Source: Chitinophagaceae bacterium
Lineage (GTDB): Bacteria > Bacteroidota > Bacteroidia > Chitinophagales > Chitinophagaceae
Direction: 5' to 3'
Assembly: GCA_020853515.1 (NCBI GenBank)
Contig: JADYYU010000038.1
Coordinates: forward strand, 1 to 5,586
Length of the DNA stretch: 5,586 nt
The notes beneath the pieces are model-generated. The model made no database searches, was not told where the DNA came from, and saw nothing but the letters and a program-made list of their open reading frames with translations. The translations under genes and the position numbers were made by a program. Positions 1 to 5,414 of this stretch are shown here, piece after piece; position 1 is the first letter of the stretch; each line of letters opens with the position of its first letter.

Positions 1-122
1 AATGGCTATTTTTGCTAAGCTTTATGCATGTGCTGCTCGAATTTCCACTGAATTACCTGTCATTTGCAGGTATCATTAAAGAACTGACAGGCCGGGGAGC
101 AAAGCAACAAGCTGCAGCCTAA
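1..122 (+). CDS. C-terminal end of a probable membrane protein (partial, cut by the left edge)
   Basis: Reading from base 3, a frame stays open for 39 codons and ends in TAA at 120-122. The other two forward frames close early. The peptide starts with a hydrophobic stretch (WLFLLSFMHVLLEFPLNYL), continues as SFAGIIKEL, and ends in a basic, alanine-rich tail (TGRGAKQQAAA). That pattern fits a last transmembrane helix followed by a short cytoplasmic tail. The HVLLEFPLN core looks protein-like, but I cannot assign a family from 39 residues. The stop lies 11 bases before the endonuclease start on the same strand, so the two are probably co-transcribed. The frame is short, and chance openness cannot be excluded. 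Confidence 0.55.
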   Translation, partial: WLFLLSFMHVLLEFPLNYLSFAGIIKELTGRGAKQQAAA

Positions 123-133
123 ATATTATAACC

Positions 134-1201
134 ATGAAAAAAAATATCCTGCTTATTTTTATCCTTCAGTGGAGTGTCTATTATGTTAGTGCGCAGTATT
201 ACAACAGTGCCTTCGGATACAACGGTTTGCCACTGAAAAGTGCGCTGCACAATATTATCAAAAATCACACGGTGCTTACCTATGCAGACTTGTGGACGGC
301 ATTTCAGCAAACAGACAAAAAACCTGATAATACCGTGTGGGATATTTACACGGATGTACCCGGCGGTGTACCGGCCATTTCATTTCAATTTGTAGTGAAC
401 CAATGCGGCAATTACAATGCGGAAGGAGATTGCTATAATCGTGAACACACCTGGCCCAAGGAAAAATTCGGAGGCGACGATACGTATCCGATGTACTCTG
501 ATTTACATCAGGTTTACCCAACTGACGGCTGGGTTAATAACAAGCGGGCAGCTTATCCGTACGGCAATGTGAATACTGTTACATATACATCGGTCAGTAA
601 TCAGTCGAAATTGGGCAATAGCAGCACCTACAGCGGCTACACCGATAAAGTGTTTGAACCGGTAGACTCCTTTAAAGGCGATCTGGCGAGGGCCTATTTT
701 TATATGAGCACCCGCTATCAAAATGAAGATGCAGGTTGGGACAACTGGACCATGGCCAATGGTGCAGAACTCACTCAGGATGCGATCAGTTTATTATTGA
801 GCTGGCATCATAATGATCCCGTTAGTCAAAAAGAAACAGACCGTAATGCTGCCGTCGCTTTATTGCAAAACAACCGCAATCCTTTTATCGACTATCCCCT
901 ATTTGCTGATTGCATTTGGGGAAACGGAGATTGCAGCAGTTTGGGCCTCAGCCATGTTGAGCTTGATTTATATGTGACTATTTTTCCGGTGCCTGTCCAC
1001 AATGAACTACATATTAAGACCGATAGCAGGATCAACATCAGCAACATGTCCATTTATGACCTTTGCGGCCGGGAGGTATTCAGCATTCGAAGTACAGTAA
1101 GCACCGATGTCTTAAATATTTCCAGCCTGCCGCAAGGCAACTACCTTCTGATGATGAACACATCACAGGGTGTGTATAAAAAAGTATTTTCAAAAAATTA
1201 A
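134..1201 (+). CDS. Secreted endonuclease I family nuclease with type IX secretion sorting domain
   Basis: A 355-residue exported non-specific DNA/RNA endonuclease of the EndA/NucM/Vvn family (Endonuclease_1, His-Me finger fold). Residues 1-20 form a signal peptide (MKKN, hydrophobic core, cleavage probably at VSA|Q). The nuclease domain spans about 21-275. It shows NREHTWP at 102-108, with Glu104 and His105 matching the metal/catalytic Glu-His pair of the family, then SDLHQVYPTDGWVNNKR at 122-138, supplying the likely catalytic Asn, KGDLAR at 181-186, and NPFIDYP at 249-255. Cys91, Cys100, Cys260 and Cys267 could form disulfides after export. Residues 282-355 (IFPVPVHNEL, IYDLCGREV, LPQGNYLL, KKVFSKN) match a Por-type C-terminal sorting domain, so the protein should cross the outer membrane by the type IX system and be released or surface-anchored. 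The likely role is nucleic acid degradation for nutrients. The ATG at 134 is chosen because the signal peptide follows directly. Substrate preference is not visible. Confidence 0.95.
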   Translation: MKKNILLIFILQWSVYYVSAQYYNSAFGYNGLPLKSALHNIIKNHTVLTYADLWTAFQQTDKKPDNTVWDIYTDVPGGVPAISFQFVVNQCGNYNAEGDCYNREHTWPKEKFGGDDTYPMYSDLHQVYPTDGWVNNKRAAYPYGNVNTVTYTSVSNQSKLGNSSTYSGYTDKVFEPVDSFKGDLARAYFYMSTRYQNEDAGWDNWTMANGAELTQDAISLLLSWHHNDPVSQKETDRNAAVALLQNNRNPFIDYPLFADCIWGNGDCSSLGLSHVELDLYVTIFPVPVHNELHIKTDSRINISNMSIYDLCGREVFSIRSTVSTDVLNISSLPQGNYLLMMNTSQGVYKKVFSKN

Positions 1202-1209
1202 AGCAATTG

Positions 1210-1869
1210 ATGAACGCATTTCAGACCCTATCCGCAGCATTAACAAATACACCAACCCGGCTGGTGGCTGTTTCCAAAACAAGATCAATAGCAGAGATTA
1301 TGGCACTCTATCAGCAGGGACAGCGATTATTTGGAGAAAACAAAGTGCAGGAATTACTGGAAAAACAACCCCAATTACCTTCGGATATTGAATGGCATCT
1401 GATCGGTCACCTGCAAAGCAACAAAGTAAAATACATAGCACCTTTTGTAAGCATGATCCATTCTGTAGATTCAGTGAAGCTATTGTTTGAAATCAATAAA
1501 GAAGCGGCCAAAAATAAGCGCATCATCAAAGTACTGATACAAATACATATTGCACAGGAAGAAACGAAATTTGGTGCCGACGAAAAAGAACTGATCGAAA
1601 TACTTGAATATTATACGGCCGCCAATTCAACTTTAACGCATGTGTGCATAGCAGGATTGATGGGCATGGCTACCAACACCGACGATGAACATTTGACTGC
1701 GCAAGAATTCCAAAAACTCAGCAATCTTTTTCAATCGGTTAAAAAAACCTACCTGCTCAACAAAGCCGATTTTACAGAAATTTCAATGGGTATGAGCAGC
1801 GACTACCAGATAGCCATGGCAGCAGGCAGCACCTTGGTTCGGATTGGCAGTTTGCTGTTTGCGGGGTAA
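1210..1869 (+). CDS. YggS-type pyridoxal-phosphate homeostasis protein
   Basis: A 219-residue cytoplasmic PLP-binding protein of the YggS/YBL036C/PROSC family (alanine-racemase-like fold type III barrel without known catalytic activity). The family is linked to vitamin B6 and amino/keto acid balance. Family signatures in order: LVAVSKTR at 18-25, with Lys23 as the PLP Schiff-base lysine; FGENKVQE at 41-48; WHLIGHLQSNK at 62-72; IHSVDS at 83-88; QIHIAQEETKFG at 111-122 (usually QVN at the start); GLMGM at 149-153; SMGMSSDYQIA at 192-202; and RIGSLLF at 211-217, which binds the phosphate. The length is normal for the family. An in-frame TTG directly precedes the ATG, at 1207, but ATG 1210 is the simpler start. 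The gap to the endonuclease stop is only 8 bases, so translation is probably coupled. The symbol yggS would fit, but orthology to the E. coli gene is inferred from motifs only. Confidence 0.95.
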   Translation: MNAFQTLSAALTNTPTRLVAVSKTRSIAEIMALYQQGQRLFGENKVQELLEKQPQLPSDIEWHLIGHLQSNKVKYIAPFVSMIHSVDSVKLLFEINKEAAKNKRIIKVLIQIHIAQEETKFGADEKELIEILEYYTAANSTLTHVCIAGLMGMATNTDDEHLTAQEFQKLSNLFQSVKKTYLLNKADFTEISMGMSSDYQIAMAAGSTLVRIGSLLFAG

Positions 1870-1871
1870 TA

Positions 1872-1901
1872 TTGACTAAGGTGGATTAAAAAATAAATTC
1901 G
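1872..1901 (+). promoter_or_regulatory. Possible Bacteroidota-type promoter for the methyltransferase-like gene
   Basis: A TTG at 1872-1874 is followed after 19 bases by TAAATTCG at 1894-1901. This matches the Bacteroidota pattern TTG-N19-TAnnTTTG with one mismatch in the -7 element. It would start transcription some 20 bases before the ATG at 1930. The spacer is AT-rich, so a chance match is quite possible. Confidence 0.25.
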
Positions 1902-1929
1902 GCGCATAAAATAAAATGGAAATGTGTTT

Positions 1930-2586
1930 ATGAAAGTAAATTCCGGAAAAAAAATACTTAGCTATTTATATCCCCAAACCTTGAAAGAAATTTCAAATAC
2001 CAGACATCCGCAATTAAAGCTGCAGTTGTTTTGTAACCAATTAATGCTGTCAACGCACGAAGCCGTTTATTCATTTGGCACCTTTTATACCCCCTTCCGT
2101 AAATCATTTAAATCGATCAAAAAAGAGCTGATCCATTGCCGACGATTCTTATTGTTAGGCACTGGCCTGGGAAGTGCCCTGCAAATTTTGCAACGGAAAC
2201 ATCATATTTTTCCGGAATCTGTACTGGTCGATAATGATCAGGACATCTTAAATCTCAGCATGGAATATATGCAGCTCAATTCAAAAAAAAATGTGACCTG
2301 GCTGCTGAGTGATGCCGGAGTTTACATGCAACAAAACATCGGCACTTTTGACCTCATAGGTGTTGATATTTTCAGAGACACGATGATACCAAAAGATTTT
2401 AAGCAGGCTTCTTTTTTTGAATTGTGTAAAAATAAATTGAATCCCGGCGGGCATTGCATTTTCAATATGATACTGAACAGCAGAAATGAGCAAATGATCA
2501 TACGTGAACGCCTGCAACAGCACTTTACTTCAATTCATGAAATTCAATTTAAGGTTAACACCTTTTATGTTTGCAGCAATCCCTAA
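1930..2586 (+). CDS. Spermidine-synthase-like SAM-dependent methyltransferase-fold protein
   Basis: A 218-residue soluble protein with a Rossmann-type SAM-binding core, closest by motif to the spermidine synthase-like family. Residues 1-70 form an N-terminal part. Then come the strand and glycine loop LLLGTGLGSAL (74-84), the acidic strand SVLVDNDQDIL (97-107), where Asp101 or Asp103 would hold the ribose of the cofactor, LLSDAGVYM (125-133), FDLIGVDIF (140-148) and NPGG (171-174), typical of class I methyltransferases. True aminopropyltransferases have a catalytic Asp in a DxxDP-like loop after strand 4. Here the loop reads DIFRDTMIP and the protein is about 60-70 residues shorter than SpeE, so polyamine synthesis is doubtful and the substrate is unknown. 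An in-frame GTG lies at 1924 (adding two residues), but ATG 1930 is preferred. The gene ends convergently with oxyR and is 60 bases after the YggS-type gene. Confidence 0.85.
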   Translation: MKVNSGKKILSYLYPQTLKEISNTRHPQLKLQLFCNQLMLSTHEAVYSFGTFYTPFRKSFKSIKKELIHCRRFLLLGTGLGSALQILQRKHHIFPESVLVDNDQDILNLSMEYMQLNSKKNVTWLLSDAGVYMQQNIGTFDLIGVDIFRDTMIPKDFKQASFFELCKNKLNPGGHCIFNMILNSRNEQMIIRERLQQHFTSIHEIQFKVNTFYVCSNP

Positions 2587-2825
2587 GGAAAAAATTGGAT
2601 TCCGGTATTCAAATAAACCGCTGATGATGACTCGCTGAATGGAAAGCTATGATTGCAGTACCTTGAAGCCGGCTGTTCCGAAAAAGCCTACAGACTCGGC
2701 AGCTCTCGACCTCTGTATGCGCTTTATACCCTATTCTCATGTTTACTTAGCATCGTTCATTTTCCTCGATAACTATAAGCGAGCCATTTTTCACGATAAG
2801 CCATTCTGCATATTTTGCTTCCTTA
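2587..2825. other. Convergent intergenic spacer, no supported gene
   Basis: These 239 bases lie between the ends of the methyltransferase-like gene and oxyR. A 74-codon + frame beginning at 2639 runs through the spacer into the end of oxyR, but it has no family resemblance and is treated as chance. A weak hairpin can be drawn at 2765-2783 (CTCG...CGAG with an 11-base loop), followed by a short T run at about 2787-2791. It might help terminate + strand transcription, but a 4-pair stem is poor evidence. I see no tRNA, repeat or promoter here. Confidence 0.5.
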
Positions 2826-3767
2826 CTAATTGGCTGTCAGAATTTTTCGCTTCTTATTCTTAGCCTTCATGGCATCCGGTATATTCGAAAGCAGACTGTC
2901 CATAAATGCGATGGACAATTTATTTTTGGTAAAATACTTGTTGGTCACCAAACTGATCTCCCTCACAGGTACGGGATCATTGAAATAACGCACCTGATCT
3001 TGCTCTAAATGAGGAAAAACGCGAACGGCCAGTTCAGGCAAAATAGTATAACCTCCGTTGACATCCACCATATTGACCAGCGAAAGTATGGAACCCGAAT
3101 TGTAGGTAAAGGGATTTTGTGCACCGACGAATTTTTGTTTGCCGCATAAATTGATCACCTGAAAACGCATACAATGTTCATCACCCAGCGACCAGATTTC
3201 ATTGACATCAAGATCTTCCGGTGCAATGGATTTCTTAGTGAGTAATTTATGATTTTTGGCTGCATAAATCACATAGGGTTCATAATACAGAATCGTCTCC
3301 TTAAGCGACTTTTCGAATAAGGGCGTACTTAAAATACCAAAGTCAAGGTCGCCTTCCTTTAGCTTTTCGATAATATGCGCTGTGTTCATTTCAGAAATGG
3401 TGATGTCGAGTTTAGGGTATTTTTTTACCAGCGATTTTAAGGTCCCGGGCAACACACTAGGCGCTACTGTCGGTATAATACCGATATTCAGATTGCCTAT
3501 CAGCTCATCCTTCTGCGACAGAATGAGCTCATCAATCACATTGCGTTCGTATAATACCCGTTTAGCCTGCTCAAGAATTCTTTTGCCCATATCCGTGGCC
3601 AGAATCGGGTGATGGTTTCTGTCAAATATCTTCACACCGAGCTCTTCTTCCAGTTTTTGAATCTGCATACTTAAAGTGGGCTGAGTAACAAAACATTTCT
3701 CTGCAGCAGTTACAAAACTACCGTTTCTTTCAACGGCAACGATATATTCTATTTGGGTTAATGTCAT
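2826..3767 (-). CDS. oxyR: OxyR-type hydrogen-peroxide sensing LysR-family regulator
   Basis: A 313-residue LysR-type transcription factor. Residues 1-60 form the winged helix-turn-helix (MTLTQIEYIVAVERNGSF, AAEKCFVTQPTLSMQIQKLEEELGVKIFDR) and about 90-300 the periplasmic-binding-like sensor domain. The decisive match to OxyR is EHCMRFQVINLC at 197-208. His198, Cys199, Arg201 and Cys208 sit at the same numbers as in E. coli OxyR, where Cys199 is oxidised by peroxide and forms a disulfide with Cys208. Thr100 in the IIPT segment, also part of the peroxide pocket, is kept. GGYTILPELAV at 238-248 is the expected late motif, and the C-terminus is lysine-rich. The ATG at 3767 gives the family's normal N-terminus. 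The gene is divergent from the thioesterase across an 84-base spacer with operator-like elements, so autoregulation is plausible. No catalase, ahpC or dps gene is in the window, so its targets must be elsewhere or unusual. Confidence 0.95.
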   Translation of the reverse strand: MTLTQIEYIVAVERNGSFVTAAEKCFVTQPTLSMQIQKLEEELGVKIFDRNHHPILATDMGKRILEQAKRVLYERNVIDELILSQKDELIGNLNIGIIPTVAPSVLPGTLKSLVKKYPKLDITISEMNTAHIIEKLKEGDLDFGILSTPLFEKSLKETILYYEPYVIYAAKNHKLLTKKSIAPEDLDVNEIWSLGDEHCMRFQVINLCGKQKFVGAQNPFTYNSGSILSLVNMVDVNGGYTILPELAVRVFPHLEQDQVRYFNDPVPVREISLVTNKYFTKNKLSIAFMDSLLSNIPDAMKAKNKKRKILTAN

Positions 3768-3780
3768 AAATTACATTTAT
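3766..3780. promoter_or_regulatory. Perfect dyad with OxyR/LysR operator-like pattern overlapping the oxyR start
   Basis: The 15 bases ATAAATTACATTTAT form an inverted repeat with 6-base arms and a 3-base centre. The inner TAAATTACATTTA satisfies the LysR T-N11-A rule. Against the E. coli OxyR half-operator (ATAGntnnnanCTAT, recalled from the literature) it agrees at 8 of 10 specified positions. It overlaps the first two bases of the oxyR start codon, a place where binding would repress oxyR. The region is very AT-rich, so binding by OxyR is an inference. Confidence 0.4.
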
Positions 3781-3797
3781 AGTTATTATTAAAAAAT

Positions 3798-3812
3798 ATA
3801 AATTTACTCTAT
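3798..3812. promoter_or_regulatory. Second OxyR half-operator-like element in the divergent spacer
   Basis: The 15 bases ATAAATTTACTCTAT agree with the neighbouring element at 3766 at 11 of 15 positions and with the E. coli OxyR half-operator at 8 of 10 specified positions, including the whole CTAT end. Its start is 32 bases from the start of the other element, about three helical turns. It ends 22 bases before the TATCTTTG box of the thioesterase, so it would touch the -33 region, where LysR-type activators usually sit. The palindrome TAAATTTA inside it (3799-3806) could alternatively be an imperfect -7 box for oxyR on the - strand. Confidence 0.35.
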
Positions 3813-3816
3813 AACG

Positions 3817-3842
3817 TTGAAGCATTAAAGGATTTATCTTTG
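3817..3842 (+). promoter_or_regulatory. Bacteroidota-type promoter for the thioesterase gene
   Basis: TATCTTTG at 3835-3842 is an exact match to the Bacteroidota -7 consensus TAnnTTTG. A TTG at 3817-3819 lies 15 bases upstream, shorter than the usual 17-23, so this promoter may depend on an activator. Transcription would begin only a few bases before the ATG at 3852, giving a very short leader. This also argues against the in-frame TTG at 3840, which lies inside the box. Confidence 0.55.
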
Positions 3843-3851
3843 AAACTTAAT

Positions 3852-4310
3852 ATGGAAAATCAAATACACTATCAATTAAAGCAATTAGAGGGACAATACT
3901 TTAGCAACACCAACTCTCGCGCAGGCAAATGGCTCAACTACAAGCTGCTGGAGGTTAAGCAGGGTGAGATCAGGGCATCTGTGCTGGTACGCGAAGACAT
4001 GACAAATCCCAATCATATGTTGCACGGTGGCATGATTGCGATGATCATGGATGAATTATGTGGGCTGGCATTTTATAGCCTTGGCACAGGATATTATTAC
4101 ACTACCGTTAACCTGAGTGTTGATTATTTAGATAGTGCCCCTGTCAATACAACGGTAGAAGTACATAGCAAAGTGATGCGCAGCGGAAAAAAAATTGCCA
4201 ATGTGGAATGCACTGTTTTCAACGACGAAGGTAAGATCATCGCTCATGGCAAAAGCAACCTGGTGAATACCGAAAAAAAAGTATTTGAATTAAGGACGCA
4301 TCATACTTAA
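3852..4310 (+). CDS. PaaI-like hotdog-fold acyl-CoA thioesterase
   Basis: A 152-residue single hotdog domain of the PaaI/YbgC-4HBT superfamily, expected to hydrolyse an acyl-CoA or aryl-CoA thioester in the cytoplasm, usually as a dimer or tetramer. The family signature NPNHMLHGGMIAMIMDE is at 52-68. HGG (58-60) starts the central helix, which ends in Asp67-Glu68, with Asp67 in the position of the catalytic acid of PaaI-type enzymes. The following strands TTVNLSVDYLDSAP (84-97) and TVEVHSKVMRSGKKIANVECTVFNDEGKIIAHGKS (101-135) are typical of the fold. The start at ATG 3852 is preferred over an in-frame TTG at 3840, which lies within the promoter box. The gene is divergent from oxyR and 25 bases ahead of the glycosyltransferase. 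The substrate cannot be read from the sequence. Fatty acyl-CoA, aromatic CoA or a housekeeping proofreading role are all possible. Confidence 0.9.
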   Translation: MENQIHYQLKQLEGQYFSNTNSRAGKWLNYKLLEVKQGEIRASVLVREDMTNPNHMLHGGMIAMIMDELCGLAFYSLGTGYYYTTVNLSVDYLDSAPVNTTVEVHSKVMRSGKKIANVECTVFNDEGKIIAHGKSNLVNTEKKVFELRTHHT

Positions 4311-4316
4311 AGATTT

Positions 4317-4325
4317 TTTATCTTG
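4317..4325 (+). promoter_or_regulatory. Possible promoter or leader element before the glycosyltransferase gene
   Basis: TTTATCTTG resembles the Bacteroidota -7 element TAnnTTTG with one T missing. The TTTATCTT part sits exactly 11 bases before the ATG, the same spacing as the matching element before the thioesterase. No TTG lies at a suitable -33 distance (the nearest TTTG, 4284-4287, is 31 bases away), so its promoter activity is uncertain. Confidence 0.3.
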
Positions 4326-4335
4326 CACACTTCTT

Positions 4336-5073
4336 ATGCTGAATAATAAAAAAATAGTAGTTGTACTGCCTGCTTACAATGCAGGTAAAACATTGGAGAT
4401 GACCTATGCTGAAATCCCTTTCGACATAGTAGATGAAGTGGTACTAGTAGATGATGTCAGCAAAGATAATACAGTTGAAGTTGCAGAAAAGCTGGGTATA
4501 AAACACATTATACGCCATGATAAAAACAAGGGTTATGGCGGAAATCAGAAAAGCTGCTATAACAAAGCTCTGGAATTAAATGCTGACATTGTGGTGATGC
4601 TGCACCCTGACTATCAGTACACACCCAAACTGATACCGGCTATGTGTTCGATCATCGCAGGTGAATTGTACCCTGTGGTACTGGGCTCAAGAATATTGGG
4701 TAAAGGTGCTTTAAGAGGTGGCATGCCCTACTATAAATATATCTTCAACCGCTTCTTAACATTCAGCGAAAATGTTTTGATCGGTCAAAAACTTAGTGAG
4801 TACCACACCGGCTACCGTGCTTTTTCAAAAGAGGTTTTACAAAGTATCAATTTCAATGTAAATAATGATGATTTTGTATTTGACAATGAAATGCTATCGC
4901 AGATATTCATGAAAAATTTTGAAATTGCCGAAATTACCTGTCCTACAAAGTACTTTGAAGATGCGTCCAGCATCAATTTTAGCCGAAGTATGAAATATGG
5001 TCTGGGTGTGCTTCGTGTTTCGATGATACATCGACTTCATAAGTGGCATCTCATTAAAAGTAAGCTATACTAA
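4336..5073 (+). CDS. Family 2 (GT-A) glycosyltransferase, dolichyl-phosphate-mannose-synthase-like
   Basis: A 245-residue GT-A fold glycosyltransferase of the DPM1/DPG-synthase-like branch of family 2, which moves sugars from nucleotide donors, often onto a polyprenyl phosphate. The N-terminal nucleotide-binding region shows IVVVLPAYNAG (7-17), DEVVLVDDVSKDNT (33-46) with the Asp39-Asp40 pair, and HDKNKGYGGNQKSCYNKAL (61-79). The metal-binding position reads MLHPDYQYTP (88-97), HPD instead of a classic DxD. Further signatures are VLGSRILGKG (115-124), YHTGYRAFS (156-164), DFVFDNEM (179-186) and DASSINF (209-215). I see no hydrophobic helix long enough for a membrane anchor, unlike GtrB-type proteins, so it should be cytoplasmic or peripheral. 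Start ATG 4336 is unambiguous. Acceptor and donor sugar are unknown. It may be co-transcribed with the thioesterase or have its own promoter. Confidence 0.92.
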   Translation: MLNNKKIVVVLPAYNAGKTLEMTYAEIPFDIVDEVVLVDDVSKDNTVEVAEKLGIKHIIRHDKNKGYGGNQKSCYNKALELNADIVVMLHPDYQYTPKLIPAMCSIIAGELYPVVLGSRILGKGALRGGMPYYKYIFNRFLTFSENVLIGQKLSEYHTGYRAFSKEVLQSINFNVNNDDFVFDNEMLSQIFMKNFEIAEITCPTKYFEDASSINFSRSMKYGLGVLRVSMIHRLHKWHLIKSKLY

Positions 5074-5414
5074 TACCCGGTAAACATACGTGCAATAGAT
5101 TACGCGTATTCCCAATCATTTTCTGTAGACCTTCTTTACAATTACCTATTGTTCAGAAATATAATGCCGTAAAGTATAATTTCCGGATGTATGGCCAATT
5201 GAAATGTAGGAAAAGGACTTGTCATCCTTGTGATAGTAAACTAAAGCAATTCTACAAAAAAAAACACAACTAGCTTCAACTTTCAACGCACGTAGGGAAC
5301 CAGCACTACTATGCAATTCCCTCAGCAGAAATTTTAGTTTATTCATACTAATCCTGATTTGGAATTACTATAGCATTAATCAGCTTTCCACCACGGTTAC
5401 ACTTGCTTCAGAAA
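5074..5414. other. Stretch without a confident gene after the glycosyltransferase
   Basis: No recognisable gene is seen in these 341 bases. A - strand frame of 66 codons (5146-5346, ATG to TAG) reads through most of it. Its product begins MNKLKFLLRELHSS and contains CVFFC, the latter encoded across a run of nine A/T bases at about 5256-5264. It has no signal peptide, domain or family resemblance that I recognise, and no promoter box upstream, so I give it about one chance in five of being real. I see no repeat, tRNA or insertion-sequence end here. Confidence 0.45.
5086..5109 (+). terminator. Possible hairpin after the glycosyltransferase gene
   Basis: ATACGTG at 5086-5092 can pair with CGCGTAT at 5103-5109 (seven pairs, one of them G-T) around a 10-base loop, starting 13 bases after the stop codon. 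No clear T run follows (only ATTTT about ten bases later), so intrinsic termination is uncertain, but the position is suitable. Confidence 0.25.

Noticed and set aside
119..721. Three - strand frames (119-310, 276-521, 503-721) opposite the nuclease gene
   Set aside because: The + strand encodes a full endonuclease I with signal peptide and catalytic motifs. The opposite frames show no family signatures.
1207..1209. TTG as the start of the YggS-type protein, and likewise GTG 1924 and TTG 3840 for the two later genes
   Set aside because: An ATG follows in frame within one to four codons in each case, and the TTG at 3840 lies inside the promoter box.
1170..1391. A 73-codon + strand frame spanning the nuclease-YggS junction
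   Set aside because: It overlaps two genes with strong family motifs in other frames, so it is a shadow.
2600..2625. A T-arm-like sequence (GGTATTCAAATAAACC) suggesting a tRNA
   Set aside because: The stem does not pair over five bases, and no anticodon or D arm can be placed around it on either strand.
2639..2863. A 74-codon + strand frame in the convergent spacer
   Set aside because: It overlaps the end of oxyR on the other strand, has an unusual Cys/Phe-rich composition, no recognised motif and no promoter box. It is probably chance.
3382..3612. A 76-codon + strand frame inside oxyR
   Set aside because: It is antisense to the well-supported OxyR sensor domain and has no motif of its own.
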